DNA of 64,000 nucleotides from Paenibacillus sp. FSL R7-0273 (lineage in GTDB: Bacteria; Bacillota; Bacilli; Paenibacillales; Paenibacillaceae): positions 1,375,501 through 1,439,500 of the forward strand of contig NZ_CP009283.1 of the NCBI RefSeq assembly GCF_000758625.1. The letters run 5' to 3'. The position numbers and the translations under genes are program-made. Positions 26,035 through 35,021 of the stretch are shown in pieces; within the stretch, counting starts at the first letter, position 1; each line of letters opens with the position of its first letter. The notes beneath the pieces were generated by a model. It did no database searches, was not told the origin of the DNA, and saw only the letters and a list, made by a program, of their open reading frames with translations.

Positions 26035-26997
26035 TCAGTTCGCGGCGGGCTGCAGCAGAAGAGACTCTGCCGGAAGATGGCGGACCAGCCAGTCGAGAAC
26101 ATCGGCGGTGACCTCCTCGTGGTTCACCTCATTTAGCATCTCATGCCGCCCCTCCGGATACAGGCGGTACTCTACGTCGCTGAGACCTTGTTCCTGGTAG
26201 AGTGTGGCGAGCCGCAGCACGCCCTGGCCGTTCATGCCTACCGGATCTTTGGCGCCCGAGAAAAGATAGACCGGCTTATCCTTGCATAGCTGGAGCAGTG
26301 TCTCCTGACAGTGGATATCCCGCAGCAGCCGGAAGAAGTCGCGGAAAAAGCGGGTCGTGCAGATCGCTCCGCAAAACGGGTCGGCGATGAAGCGGTCCAC
26401 TTCCTGCTGATCACTGCTCAGCCAGTCAAAAGCTGTGCGGATAGGAGAGAACGAGCGGTTGTAGGCCCCGAATACGATGCCGTTAAGCAGCACACTGCGA
26501 TGCCGTTCGCCCTGAAGCCTCAGCTGCAGCGCGGCGAGCGATTCACCGGCCCGCAGCATATTGCGCGGACCGTTGGTGCCGCTGAGAATATAACCGGTAT
26601 ACACATCGCTGCCTTCCTCGCACATCAGCTTCTGGGCAAGAAAGGAGCCCATGCTGTGAGCCAGCAGAAAGATGGGTAAGCCTTCGTGCCGGGAGCGGGC
26701 GATATTCGCAAGCTGAACCAAATCGCGCCGCATCCAGTAGAAGCCGTTCTCGCCGGTGTCGCCAAGCAGATTGACCTTGCCCGCTGTTTTGCCGTGACCG
26801 CGGTGGTCATTGGCGTAAACAGCATATCCGGCGGCGGTCAGTGCCGAGGCGAAGCGCGCATAGCGGGCAGCCGTCTCGCACATGCCGTGGGCGATCTGTA
26901 CTATACCCCTGACCGGAGCCTCCGGTTCAGGCAGCCATACATAGACATGGATATTTACGCCTAAGGGATCGGTCATCGTAAAGCTGTTTTCCCTCAT
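26035..26997 (-). CDS. Alpha/beta hydrolase, monoacylglycerol lipase/lysophospholipase type
   Basis: A 320-residue cytoplasmic serine hydrolase. The oxyanion start IAHGMCETAARY, the nucleophile elbow LLAHSMGSF, the acid in FSGAKDPVG and the histidine in YPEGRHEML give a complete Ser-Asp-His triad, and YANDHRGHGKTAG is typical of the Hydrolase_4 (monoglyceride lipase) group. Substrate is probably a monoacylglycerol or lysophospholipid. GGAGG lies seven bases before the ATG. It is on the same strand as manA, 118 bases downstream of it. Confidence 0.9.
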   Translation of the reverse strand: MRENSFTMTDPLGVNIHVYVWLPEPEAPVRGIVQIAHGMCETAARYARFASALTAAGYAVYANDHRGHGKTAGKVNLLGDTGENGFYWMRRDLVQLANIARSRHEGLPIFLLAHSMGSFLAQKLMCEEGSDVYTGYILSGTNGPRNMLRAGESLAALQLRLQGERHRSVLLNGIVFGAYNRSFSPIRTAFDWLSSDQQEVDRFIADPFCGAICTTRFFRDFFRLLRDIHCQETLLQLCKDKPVYLFSGAKDPVGMNGQGVLRLATLYQEQGLSDVEYRLYPEGRHEMLNEVNHEEVTADVLDWLVRHLPAESLLLQPAAN

Positions 26998-27114
26998 TGC
27001 ATGTCCTCCTGAAAGTTTTGTGAGCGACTCTACTGTGAGATTACACCGTACAAAACTGCTTCGAAAGCATACCCTGGTTAATCGCTATTACAGTCATTCT
27101 CAACTACGCCTGCC

Positions 27115-28083
27115 CTATGGCAAATAAGAGCGCAGCACAGTGGAGTGGCCTTCAATACCATACGCGCCAAGCGTAGACGGCAGCAGGTAGCATTCGCCAG
27201 CGGCATAAGGCTGGGAGCCGCCCTCCCAGGTCAGATGCCCGCTGCCTTCGCAGATGACCAGAATGGTGAAGCTGTCCGGGGTGGTGGCGAGATTCCATTC
27301 GCCGTTCACGATCCCTTTTTCCACGATAAAATATGGGGAAGAGGCAATCTGCAGCCATTCTCCGGCAACAGCACTGTCCGTCTTCATGGAAGTAGCGCCT
27401 GCGCCTTCATAAGCAGTAACATTCAGCGAGTCTTCGATATGAAGCTCACGCGGCTTGCCGTCGAGGCCAGGGCGGTCGTAATCGTAAATGCGGTATGTAG
27501 TATCCGAGTTCTGCTGAATCTCCGCTACTACTACACCTGCGCAGAGGGCATGCACAGTGCCTGCCGGAATATAGAAGGCATCTCCTGCGGCAACGGTAAT
27601 TTCCTGCATGGTATCCATTACGGTGCCGTTCTCCAGTGCAGCCTGCAGGCTTTCGCGGGTGACATTTTCCTTCAGGCCGTAGATGATTTTGGCACCGGGC
27701 TTGGCGTCGAGCACATACCACATTTCTGTTTTGCCCAGTTCGCCCTTCGGCAATCCTTCGTAATCATCTGTCGGATGCACCTGTACAGACAGGTTATCGT
27801 TGCAGTCGAGCAGCTTGATCAGCAGCGGGAAGCGGGTGCCGTCTCCGGTAATGCCCTTGCTGCCGAACCATTCCCGGCCGAATTGCTCACGGATCTGATC
27901 CAGGCCTTGCCCGGCCAGCTCACCGTTAACCACCGAGGATACGCCGTTCGGATGGTCAGCGATCATCCAGCCTTCTCCGATATGGCCCTCCGGCAGATCT
28001 AAACCAAACTTCTCCAGGGCACGTCCGCCCCACACGCGTTCTTTGAACTCCGGCTGAAACTTGAGCGGATATGGTTTTGTCAT
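27115..28083 (-). CDS. manA: Mannose-6-phosphate isomerase, class I
   Basis: About 322 residues. A zinc enzyme interconverting mannose-6-phosphate and fructose-6-phosphate. The zinc ligands are visible in VQVHPTDDY, KTEMWYVLD and PAGTVHALC, and the cupin core is complete (short bacterial/Bacillus-type form). ATG at 28083 (MTKPYPLKFQ) matches the family N-terminus; a longer reading frame to 28197 would overlap the upstream gene. It is the last gene of ytqA-mnmM-VOC-manA on the minus strand. Confidence 0.92.
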   Translation of the reverse strand: MTKPYPLKFQPEFKERVWGGRALEKFGLDLPEGHIGEGWMIADHPNGVSSVVNGELAGQGLDQIREQFGREWFGSKGITGDGTRFPLLIKLLDCNDNLSVQVHPTDDYEGLPKGELGKTEMWYVLDAKPGAKIIYGLKENVTRESLQAALENGTVMDTMQEITVAAGDAFYIPAGTVHALCAGVVVAEIQQNSDTTYRIYDYDRPGLDGKPRELHIEDSLNVTAYEGAGATSMKTDSAVAGEWLQIASSPYFIVEKGIVNGEWNLATTPDSFTILVICEGSGHLTWEGGSQPYAAGECYLLPSTLGAYGIEGHSTVLRSYLP

Positions 28084-28120
28084 TACAGTATCTTCCTCTC
28101 CAATTGGTTTGACCTGTTTT

Positions 28121-28513
28121 CTATTTACTGCGTGTTGACTCGAAAAACTCCAGCTTTTCACCGTCCGGCCCGTCAAAAAAGAAATAGCGGCTGCCATTGG
28201 CCAGTGTGCTGACCGCTGTCAGGCCCGGAAGGCCCAGCCCGGCAATCCGGCTGTATTCAGCCTCGATCCCGGTGACGGTGAAGGCGACATGGCTGACCTT
28301 GCCTTCATCAGGCAGCCCGGCCCATTCACGCTCGATCAGCTCGATCTCTACGCTGGTCTGGCCGGGGAAGCTCAGGAAGGCGAGCCGCAGGCCATCGCCC
28401 GGTACCCCGATGATGTCCTGCAGGGTGAGGCCGATGACCTCCTGGTAGAATGCAAGGGACTGCTCAAGCTGCGCTACCTTAATGCCGATGTGCTCAAGCT
28501 TGCTTACTGCCAT
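28121..28513 (-). CDS. VOC-family (glyoxalase/bleomycin resistance-like) protein
   Basis: About 131 residues with the paired beta-alpha-beta-beta-beta units of the vicinal oxygen chelate fold: HIGIKVAQLEQSLAFYQEVIGL in pieces (HIGIKV, SLAFYQEVIGL), VEIELIE, HVAFTVTG and FFFDGPDGEKLEFFE. Metal ligands H, E, H, E are plausible at these positions, close to glyoxalase I. ATG at 28513 lies 20 bases inside the end of mnmM. Substrate unknown. Confidence 0.85.
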   Translation of the reverse strand: MAVSKLEHIGIKVAQLEQSLAFYQEVIGLTLQDIIGVPGDGLRLAFLSFPGQTSVEIELIEREWAGLPDEGKVSHVAFTVTGIEAEYSRIAGLGLPGLTAVSTLANGSRYFFFDGPDGEKLEFFESTRSK

Positions 28514-29120
28514 CGTACGGTTCAGCTCCTTTTTTCTTCTCAACTGCGATGACATACGGGGCGGCCGCCCGCTGCAGCTGTCGGTAAATAATGCTCTGCG
28601 CAAGCTGCTGCGGCAGGCCCGCAGCCCACGCTTCCACAGCGGCGGCTTCACGGTCGCCGCCGTCGTGGCCGGGGTAGAGCACGGCTGTAATAATGCCGCC
28701 CGGACGCAGCAGCGTCAGGGCGGCAGCCAGCGCAGCCAGCGTGCTCCCGGTCTCGGTGATGATGGTCTTGTCGGCATCGCCTGACGGCAGATAGCCGAGG
28801 TTGAACATCACCGCCGAGACACGGCCGTGCCACTGCGGCGGCACGGCCTCAACCATCGCTGCATGGCTGCGCGCAAGCAGCGTTACGGGAGCAAGCGCAG
28901 CAGGCGCTTCCTCCCGGGCCAGCCGCAGGCGCTCTTCCGCAAGCGTAAGCGCCGCAGGCTGGATGTCAAACCCGTACACCCCGCCGCGTGCGCCCGCGCA
29001 CTTTGCGAGGAACAGCGTATCCGCACCGGTTCCCACGGTGGCGTCAACGGCCAGCCCGCCGGAGGCCAGGCGTTCCGCCGTTAACTTATGGGCAAAGCTG
29101 AGAACGGACAGGAAGCCCAT
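28494..29120 (-). CDS. mnmM: tRNA mnm5s2U biosynthesis methyltransferase (YtqB/MnmM)
   Basis: A 208-residue SAM-dependent methyltransferase. DATVGTGADTLFLAK is the SAM-binding motif I and VMFNLGYLPSGD is the YtqB-family motif. B. subtilis YtqB was identified as MnmM, which methylates 5-aminomethyl-2-thiouridine at tRNA position 34. The start codon overlaps the stop of the upstream radical-SAM gene (TGATG), the same ytqA-ytqB pairing as in B. subtilis, which supports the assignment. Confidence 0.88.
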   Translation of the reverse strand: MGFLSVLSFAHKLTAERLASGGLAVDATVGTGADTLFLAKCAGARGGVYGFDIQPAALTLAEERLRLAREEAPAALAPVTLLARSHAAMVEAVPPQWHGRVSAVMFNLGYLPSGDADKTIITETGSTLAALAAALTLLRPGGIITAVLYPGHDGGDREAAAVEAWAAGLPQQLAQSIIYRQLQRAAAPYVIAVEKKKGAEPYDGSKQA

Positions 29121-30073
29121 CAGCCCTTCCTCCAGTACTTACCCTGCCAGCTGCCGCGTGCAACCAGCTCGGCATCAATCGCATTCAGCACTTCCCATTT
29201 CTTCAGGCTCCAGAGCGGCCCGATCAGGGCTTCGCGCGGTGCATCCCCGGTGAGGCGGTGGACAATCATCTCCGGCGGCAGCAGCTCCAGCGAGTCAACG
29301 ATCAGCTTAACGTATTCGTCCTGCTCCATGAACCGCAGCAGGCCGGCTTCGTACTGCTTGACCATCGGGGTTTTGCGCATCAGATGCAGCAGATGAATCT
29401 TGATCCCCTGCACATCCATTGCAGCTACGGCTGATACGGTCTCCAGCATCATTTCGTGGGTTTCCTGGGGCAGGCCGTGAATGATGTGGGTGCAGACCCG
29501 GATGCCGTGGGCGCGCAGCTTGGCGACAGCGTCGATATAGCACTGGGAATCATGGGCACGGTTGATCAGGTCCGAGGTGGAGTTATGGATCGTCTGCAGG
29601 CCCATTTCAATCCAAAGGTAGGTCCGCTGGTTAAGCTCCGCCAGATATTCAACCACATCATCCGGCAGGCAGTCGGGCCGTGTGGCAATGGATAAGCCGA
29701 CCACGCCCGGCTGCTGCAGAATGACCTCATAATATTCCCGCAGCTCCTCAACCGGGGCGTACGTATTGGTGTAGGCCTGGAAGTAGCCGATATACTTGGC
29801 GTTCGGCCATTTCAGATGCTGGCGGTCACGCACCTTGTTGAACTGGGTGACCAGATCGTCTCGGCGGCTGCCGGCGAAATCACCGGAGCCTCTGGCGCTG
29901 CAGAAGGTGCAGCCCCCCTTGGCAATTGAGCCGTCGCGGTTCGGACAGGTAAAGCCGGCATCAAGCATAACCTTGAACACCTTGGTATCCATAGTTCCGC
30001 GCATTTCGTAGTTCCAGGTATGGAACCGTTTATCTCCCCACATCAGCGGAGAGGAGGTCTGTAAAAGACTCAC
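29120..30073 (-). CDS. ytqA: Radical-SAM protein YtqA (TIGR01212 family)
   Basis: A 317-residue Elp3-like radical-SAM protein. The cluster cysteines are in TCPNRDGSIAKGGCTFCSAR (C-x10-C-x2-C arrangement), followed by the TIM-barrel markers GYFQAYTNTYAP and LSIATRPDCLPDD. GTG at 30073 has AAAGGAG seven bases upstream. Translational coupling to mnmM suggests a role in the same wobble-uridine modification route; as I recall, genetic work in B. subtilis points the same way, but the reaction is not settled from sequence. Confidence 0.88.
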   Translation of the reverse strand: MSLLQTSSPLMWGDKRFHTWNYEMRGTMDTKVFKVMLDAGFTCPNRDGSIAKGGCTFCSARGSGDFAGSRRDDLVTQFNKVRDRQHLKWPNAKYIGYFQAYTNTYAPVEELREYYEVILQQPGVVGLSIATRPDCLPDDVVEYLAELNQRTYLWIEMGLQTIHNSTSDLINRAHDSQCYIDAVAKLRAHGIRVCTHIIHGLPQETHEMMLETVSAVAAMDVQGIKIHLLHLMRKTPMVKQYEAGLLRFMEQDEYVKLIVDSLELLPPEMIVHRLTGDAPREALIGPLWSLKKWEVLNAIDAELVARGSWQGKYWRKG

Positions 30074-30424
30074 GGTGAAGCTCCTTTCCTAAATATAAGA
30101 ACGTTCATTTTGAGAGCCAGGCATCAGCAGCCGGGCCGGCATAATCCTTATATTTGCATCGTACAGGCGTACGGTCTGTTTAAAGAAGTACAGCCATTTC
30201 TTTCTAACCCGTCTATTGTAACAAAATTCAGCGTCAAGCGTAACATTGGCACCCGGAAAAAAGACGAAAAATAGGCAGGGAAAACCCGCGATTTCGCTTG
30301 TTAATGCTTACACAATATGTTATATTTAAATTGTAAAAAAACGTTTGCAGCAACTTAAAAACTCTATCCCTGAATTCATACTTTCGTGTCGTCCCGCCCA
30401 TACTAAACCGAAGAGGTGATCACG
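30074..30424 (+). other. Divergent intergenic region before ytqA and the 60-residue gene
   Basis: About 350 bases. A sigma-A-like promoter (TTGTTA, 17 bases, TATATT at 30298-30326) points right. A CATACTA, the sigma-G -10 consensus, is at 30399-30405 just before the next gene. Confidence 0.45.
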
Positions 30425-30607
30425 ATGAATTCTCAAACGGCTTATGCCGAAGGTAAAGGCTCGATTGATGTACAGCTGACTCCCGATGAGGCCCTGGCGC
30501 TTACCGGCGTTGAATTTAACGGAAATCATAAGATCAAGACCGAAGCACAGCGCAAGATCAGAAACGCTTTTGAAAAGAAATTTGATTTTGATTCGCCGGC
30601 AAGGTAG
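30425..30607 (+). CDS. Small acidic/basic hypothetical protein (60 residues)
   Basis: A 60-residue soluble protein that I do not recognise: an uncharged start (MNSQTAYAEGKGSIDVQL) leads into LTPDEALALTGVEF and a basic helix (HKIKTEAQRKIRNAFEKKF). The start is well fixed by GAGGTGATC, nearly the full anti-16S sequence, directly before the ATG, which argues for efficient expression. A good terminator follows. It is not a small acid-soluble spore protein by sequence. Confidence 0.7.
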   Translation: MNSQTAYAEGKGSIDVQLTPDEALALTGVEFNGNHKIKTEAQRKIRNAFEKKFDFDSPAR

Positions 30608-30650
30608 ACTATGAACTGTTGAAAAATGGACCCCAATTCCAAATACAACA

Positions 30651-30701
30651 AAAAAGGAATTCTCCAGCGGCCGCTTCCTGCCCTCCGGAGAATTCCTTTT
30701 T
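30651..30701. terminator. Strong terminator
   Basis: AAAAAGGAATTCTCC pairs perfectly with GGAGAATTCCTTTTT around a 21-base loop. Confidence 0.92.
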
Positions 30702-30803
30702 GCTGTTTTTAGAGTAAATCCCTTTACTTTTGCGGACAAGTTCGGCACAATGTTTCAAGTAGCAGTAATGAGCAGTGTATAAGAGAACAAGCGGAGGAAT
30801 ACT

Positions 30804-31520
30804 ATGCGTTTACGCGGAAGAAAAGGAATACGTGAAAGCCTGGAGGAACAGACAGACCTGGTGGTTCTCGATCCACGGAGCCTTAAGGGGCGCTGGTCGG
30901 AGGTGTTCGGCAACGATAATCCGATTCATGTTGAATTCGGAATGGGCAAAGGGCAGTTTATCAGCCAGATGAGCTTTAAATATCCCGGTATTAATTTTAT
31001 CGGCGTTGATATGTACGATGAGCTGATCCGCCGTGCGGCGGAGAAGGCAAGACTGGTCTGGGAGCCTGCGGGACATGAGACCCCGCCCAACCTGAAGGTG
31101 GCACTGGCGAACATTGACTATGCGGAGGAAGTGTTTGCACCAGGCGAGCTGGAGCGGATTTATCTGAATTTCAGTGATCCCTGGCCAAAAAGCAAGCATG
31201 CGCGCCGGCGCCTGACCCATCCGCGCTTCCTCGACAAATACCGCGGGCTGCTCAGCCCGCTCGGTGAAATTCATCTGAAGACGGATTCGCGCAGCCTGTT
31301 CGAATTCTCGCTGAACGCCTTCGCCGATTTCGGCCTGCAGATGAAAAATATTTCGCTTGACCTGCATACAGACGGCGTTATCAACGAAGAGCATGTCATG
31401 ACGGAGTATGAGACAAAGTTCTATAACCGCGGTGTGAATATTCACCGCTGCGAGGCAATCGTCGGAGCAGAAGCGCTGGCACGTTATCAGGCCACCCGGC
31501 TGGATAAATACCGGCTGTAG
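30804..31520 (+). CDS. trmB: tRNA (guanine-N7-)-methyltransferase
   Basis: A 238-residue enzyme making m7G46 in tRNA. SAM site VEFGMGKGQFI (about residues 47-57), INFIGVDMYDEL, and the TrmB signature LNFSDPWPKSKHARRRLTHP are all present (LNFSDPWPKSKHARRRL). The C-terminal TEYETKFYNRG block contacts the RNA. GGAGG lies upstream of the ATG. Single gene between two terminators. Confidence 0.96.
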   Translation: MRLRGRKGIRESLEEQTDLVVLDPRSLKGRWSEVFGNDNPIHVEFGMGKGQFISQMSFKYPGINFIGVDMYDELIRRAAEKARLVWEPAGHETPPNLKVALANIDYAEEVFAPGELERIYLNFSDPWPKSKHARRRLTHPRFLDKYRGLLSPLGEIHLKTDSRSLFEFSLNAFADFGLQMKNISLDLHTDGVINEEHVMTEYETKFYNRGVNIHRCEAIVGAEALARYQATRLDKYRL

Positions 31521-31544
31521 CTGATATCCGCTCAGCGAATACAG

Positions 31545-31582
31545 AAATGGCAGTTACGGGAATCCCCGTAACTGCCATTTTT
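31545..31582. terminator. Bidirectional terminator after trmB
   Basis: AAATGGCAGTTACGGG pairs with CCCGTAACTGCCATTT, followed by T residues; it also ends the convergent glycosyltransferase gene. Confidence 0.92.
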
Positions 31583-31604
31583 GTATGCCCGGTTCTTGCC
31601 CGGG

Positions 31605-32732
31605 CTAATCCAGCATATCAATAATGCTCTGGGCGCTCTGCAACGGGTGAAACCTGGCTATATCCTCCAGATGGCTTTTCCGTTTCTCCTGCACCTCGTC
31701 ATAATGGTACAGCAGCCGTTCCATCCATTTGTCTATCGCCTCAAGGGAGGTAAGCGGCTCACCAAGCCCGGCCGAGGTGAAGTAGCGTACGTTTTCCTCC
31801 TCCTGTCCGGGCAGCGGATTATGAAAAAGCATCGGAATGCCCTTGGCCAGGCCTTCGCTGCAGGTCATTCCGCCGGGCTTGGTAACGAGCAGGTCGGAAA
31901 CCTCCATCAGCTTGTCGATCTCGCGGGTGAAACCGATCAGGGAAATGTTCGGATGCCTGTATACAGGATCTGCCTTCATCTCCTCCAGCAGCTTCTCGTT
32001 TCTGCCGAGGCAAAAGACAATCTGCACCTTCTCCCGCCAGCCGGCCAGCGCCTCGTTGACGACCTCGTCGTTCATCATACCCCAGCCTCCGCCCATGACC
32101 AGCACGGTCGGCAGGTCCTGCAGGCTGAACTGCTCTAGAATATCCTGCCTTCCGGGATGCTCCCAGAAGCTCGGGTGAACCGGCATGCCGGTCACCCGGA
32201 TTTTGGCGGCGGATACGCCGCGCCGGCGCAGCTTGGATTTGACCTCGGGAGTGGAGACGAAATAACGGTCCACCTCGGGGCTGATCCAGCTGGCATGAGC
32301 ATCATAATCGGTGATAACCGTAACGAGCGGGACCTTGAAGCCCGGGTCCAGGCGTTTGAGGCGTGAGATGACGGCACCTGGAATAAAGTGGGTGCAGACG
32401 ATAATATCAGGCTTTAGCTGGCGCACAATATTTTGTGTATGTGTATAAAATAAGCGGTGCAGGGCAAGCGTGGTAAGACGGTTAAATGATTTCTGGTGCC
32501 GGTAGACATACCCCATCAGCCTCGGCTGTGAGGTTACTGTTTTGCGGTAGGCCGATACAATCAGCGGAGCCATTTTGGGGTTGAGAAAGTTCCCCAGCTC
32601 CAGCACCTTGGTTTGAATATTAGGCGACAGGCTGCGCAGGCTGCTCGACAATGCGTAGGCTGCCTGCGTATGTCCTGCGCCAAAACCTTCCGACAGCAAC
32701 AGTACTCTTTTTTTGCGCAATGTTTGATTCAC
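31605..32732 (-). CDS. MGDG-synthase-like glycosyltransferase (GT28)
   Basis: A 375-residue GT-B enzyme. Residues about 10-190 are the MGDG-synthase N-terminal domain (SEGFGAGHTQAAYAL) and the rest the GT28 C-terminal domain with VMGGGWGMMND and the nucleotide-sugar loop LLVTKPGGMTCSEGLAKG. Relatives include UgtP and MurG-like enzymes; the likely product is a glycosyl-diacylglycerol used as a membrane lipid or lipoteichoic acid anchor. GTG is the start, with only a weak ribosome binding site. Downstream of, and probably co-transcribed with, the PAP2 phosphatase gene. Confidence 0.88.
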   Translation of the reverse strand: MNQTLRKKRVLLLSEGFGAGHTQAAYALSSSLRSLSPNIQTKVLELGNFLNPKMAPLIVSAYRKTVTSQPRLMGYVYRHQKSFNRLTTLALHRLFYTHTQNIVRQLKPDIIVCTHFIPGAVISRLKRLDPGFKVPLVTVITDYDAHASWISPEVDRYFVSTPEVKSKLRRRGVSAAKIRVTGMPVHPSFWEHPGRQDILEQFSLQDLPTVLVMGGGWGMMNDEVVNEALAGWREKVQIVFCLGRNEKLLEEMKADPVYRHPNISLIGFTREIDKLMEVSDLLVTKPGGMTCSEGLAKGIPMLFHNPLPGQEEENVRYFTSAGLGEPLTSLEAIDKWMERLLYHYDEVQEKRKSHLEDIARFHPLQSAQSIIDMLD

Positions 32733-32774
32733 CTGTTCCCAAAATGGTTTTCCCGGGTCCTTGCCTGCCGGACT

Positions 32775-33302
32775 TCAGATCCACAGGGCAATCGTGCCGG
32801 CTGCAACCCCGCTGCCTATTACTGCGCCAACCATGACATCCGACGGATAGTGGAGCCCCAGATAAATCCTCGAAAAGCCGACGATGCAGGCCAGCGGCAG
32901 CAAAACAACGGTAAGGGCAGGATAAGCTGCCATATAGGGAACCGTAGAGGCGAAGATAGCCGTAGTATGGCCTGAAGGAAAAGAATGATCCTTCAGCGGG
33001 TTGTGGAATGTATTGGTCCCCGGAAGCGCCAGATACGGCCGCATGCGAGGGTACAGCTTTTTGGCGACGGCCACCGGAAGATGGCTGACGGCCAATGCTG
33101 TGAGAGCCTGAAGGCCTGTAGTTCTGAGCGGCGGAGGCGCAAAAGCCCAGATTAACACATTGATGCCGATAGCGCTTGTTGCGCCGCCGAGATGGGTAAG
33201 ATAGAAGAGCCAGAAGTTCAGAAAAGGGTTATGCAGACGGCCGTTGATCCACTTGAAAAGACGGCGCTCCCAGAGATGTAGTTTCATGAATAAATGTCTC
33301 AT
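32775..33302 (-). CDS. PAP2-family membrane phosphatase
   Basis: About 175 residues with five to six membrane segments. The phosphatase motifs are complete: KKLYPRMRP (motif 1), FPSGHTT (motif 2) and SRIYLGLHYPSD (motif 3, catalytic His and Asp). Such enzymes dephosphorylate undecaprenyl-PP or phosphatidic acid. ATG at 33302 has GGAGG eight bases upstream. With the adjacent glycolipid-type glycosyltransferase, a role in lipid or lipid-carrier recycling is likely; it could produce diacylglycerol for that enzyme. Confidence 0.9.
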   Translation of the reverse strand: MRHLFMKLHLWERRLFKWINGRLHNPFLNFWLFYLTHLGGATSAIGINVLIWAFAPPPLRTTGLQALTALAVSHLPVAVAKKLYPRMRPYLALPGTNTFHNPLKDHSFPSGHTTAIFASTVPYMAAYPALTVVLLPLACIVGFSRIYLGLHYPSDVMVGAVIGSGVAAGTIALWI

Positions 33303-33710
33303 ATCTTGTCCCTCCGATAGTCCGGCTGAGGATAGTTGGCGCTGCTGCCGCCAATCCAAATTAATACCCCAAAGCTGACTTTATCATACGTTTTATAGGT
33401 AGTCCATTTCAAGGAAAAGCTCTGGTTAAGCGCGGAATTTGTCAGTTTTGACTTAAGAACCCTGACACCGTACAATGATTCAAGCGGACCGGACGCGTTT
33501 AAAAGGTAACTGAGAAAATGAGGAAACCGTTTCAACGGGAATCCCTGTACCATCTTTTAAACGGGATATAAATAAATGAACGCCTGGCCGCGGAAAAGGG
33601 TATTTGCTTATCTATTGTAAGGGATGCAACAAAAGGGTCAGCAACATCGTTTAAACTGCCAGAGACAAATAAAATAGGCAGACTATTGAAAAAGGGGGCA
33701 TCAAAAGATC
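33303..33710. other. Divergent intergenic region, no gene seen
   Basis: About 400 bases between the PAP2 gene and the membrane glycosyltransferase. A minus-strand reading frame of 84 codons is present but has no ribosome binding site and no recognisable protein; no repeat or clear promoter is evident. Confidence 0.5.
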
Positions 33711-34949
33711 ATGGCAGACGCACTGTTTGTTACGCTCCAGGTGATCTTGGCGGCAATTGCAGTTTATCAGTTTACGTTTTCGCTGTTTGGGCTGCACCGC
33801 AAAAAGAAAAAGGAGCAGTTTGCACCGGAAAAATCATTCGCAGTACTGGTTGCGGCACACAACGAGGAAGAGGTTGTAGGCGCGCTCATGGAAAACCTGA
33901 AGCAGCTTAATTATCCCCGGGATCTGTACGATGTATTTGTCATCTGCGACAACTGCACCGACGGGACGGCGGAGATCGTAAGGGAGCACGGCATGAACGC
34001 CTGTGTCCGCACCAACAACAACCTGCGGGGCAAGGGCTATGCCATTGAATGGATGCTGAAGGAGCTTTGGGCCATGCCGCGCCAATATGACGCTGTAGTT
34101 ATGTTTGACGCAGACAATCTGGCTCATACGGAATTCCTTATGGAGATGAACAATGATCTCTGCTCCGGTGCCCGGGTTATCCAGGGCTACATTGATACAA
34201 AGAATCCGGAGGACTCCTGGATCACAGCGGCTTACGGTGTATCCTACTGGTACATCAACCGCCTGTGGCAGCTGTCGCGCCATAATCTGCAGATGGCTAA
34301 CTTCCTGGGCGGAACCGGCATGTGCTTCGAAACCGCCCTGCTTAAGGAAATGGGCTGGGGCGCTACCAGCCTGGTAGAGGATCTTGAATTTACCATGCGC
34401 AGTGCCTCCAAGGGCGTTTATCCGAAATTCAATTATGATGCAAAGGTATATGATGAGAAGCCTCTGACCTTCAAAGCCTCCTCCAGGCAGCGCCTGCGCT
34501 GGATGCAGGGCCACTTTACAGTAGCACGCCGTTATTTCTTCCCGTTGCTGTGGCAGAGTATCAAGGAGCGCAGCCTGACGAAGTTTGACCTGGCGCTGTA
34601 TGGGGCTAATGTCTACATCGTTCTGCTTACGTTTCTAATGACTGCAGTGATGTGGATCGACACCTCACTGTTTGACGGCCCGAATATTGCGAATATCTAT
34701 GGACACCTGCCGATCTGGCTGAGCTTTGTAGCTGTCGGTGCGAATATTCTGACGTTCCTGTTGTCGATGGCGCTGGAGAAGGTGAAGTACAAGAAGGTAT
34801 ATCTGTACCTGCTGGTCTTCCCGATTTATCTGCTGTCCTGGTACCCGATTACATTTTATGCGTTCTTCACACAGAACAACAAGCAGTGGAGCCACACGAA
34901 GCATACGCGGGTTGTCCGGCTTGAGGAAGTGCAGAGCAAGCAGATATAA
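33711..34949 (+). CDS. Processive membrane glycosyltransferase, family 2
   Basis: A 412-residue enzyme with an N-terminal membrane helix (about 2-25), a GT2 catalytic domain and three C-terminal membrane helices. The processive-synthase signature is complete: D in VICDNCTDG, DAD in VMFDADN, the ED of SLVEDLEFTM and QRLRWMQGH (QxxRW). This is the pattern of hyaluronan, cellulose and N-acetylglucosamine polymer synthases, so it probably makes or extends an exported polysaccharide. No partner deacetylase or c-di-GMP domain is adjacent, so the product is unknown. Confidence 0.9.
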   Translation: MADALFVTLQVILAAIAVYQFTFSLFGLHRKKKKEQFAPEKSFAVLVAAHNEEEVVGALMENLKQLNYPRDLYDVFVICDNCTDGTAEIVREHGMNACVRTNNNLRGKGYAIEWMLKELWAMPRQYDAVVMFDADNLAHTEFLMEMNNDLCSGARVIQGYIDTKNPEDSWITAAYGVSYWYINRLWQLSRHNLQMANFLGGTGMCFETALLKEMGWGATSLVEDLEFTMRSASKGVYPKFNYDAKVYDEKPLTFKASSRQRLRWMQGHFTVARRYFFPLLWQSIKERSLTKFDLALYGANVYIVLLTFLMTAVMWIDTSLFDGPNIANIYGHLPIWLSFVAVGANILTFLLSMALEKVKYKKVYLYLLVFPIYLLSWYPITFYAFFTQNNKQWSHTKHTRVVRLEEVQSKQI

Positions 34950-34985
34950 TAGGTCAAAACAGTTACTATTTTTGTTTTGCAGGTG

Positions 34986-35015
34986 TTGACAAAGCTTTGT
35001 GCATTGGTGTATAGT
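34986..35015 (+). promoter_or_regulatory. Promoter of the infC operon
   Basis: TTGACA is separated by 18 bases from TATAGT, upstream of a structured leader. Confidence 0.75.
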
Positions 35016-35021
35016 ATTCAA

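Noticed and set aside
25726..26200. Open frames of Ala/Leu, Ser/Thr or Val/Leu repeats through the minisatellite
   Set aside because: Any frame of a nine-base repeat lacking stops is open; no start signal or recognisable domain.
28083..28197. Longer N-terminus for manA
   Set aside because: It would overlap the VOC gene and lacks family similarity; ATG at 28083 matches known ManA starts.
33299..33553. 84-codon minus-strand frame upstream of the PAP2 gene
   Set aside because: No ribosome binding site, no family resemblance, and it would overlap the PAP2 start.
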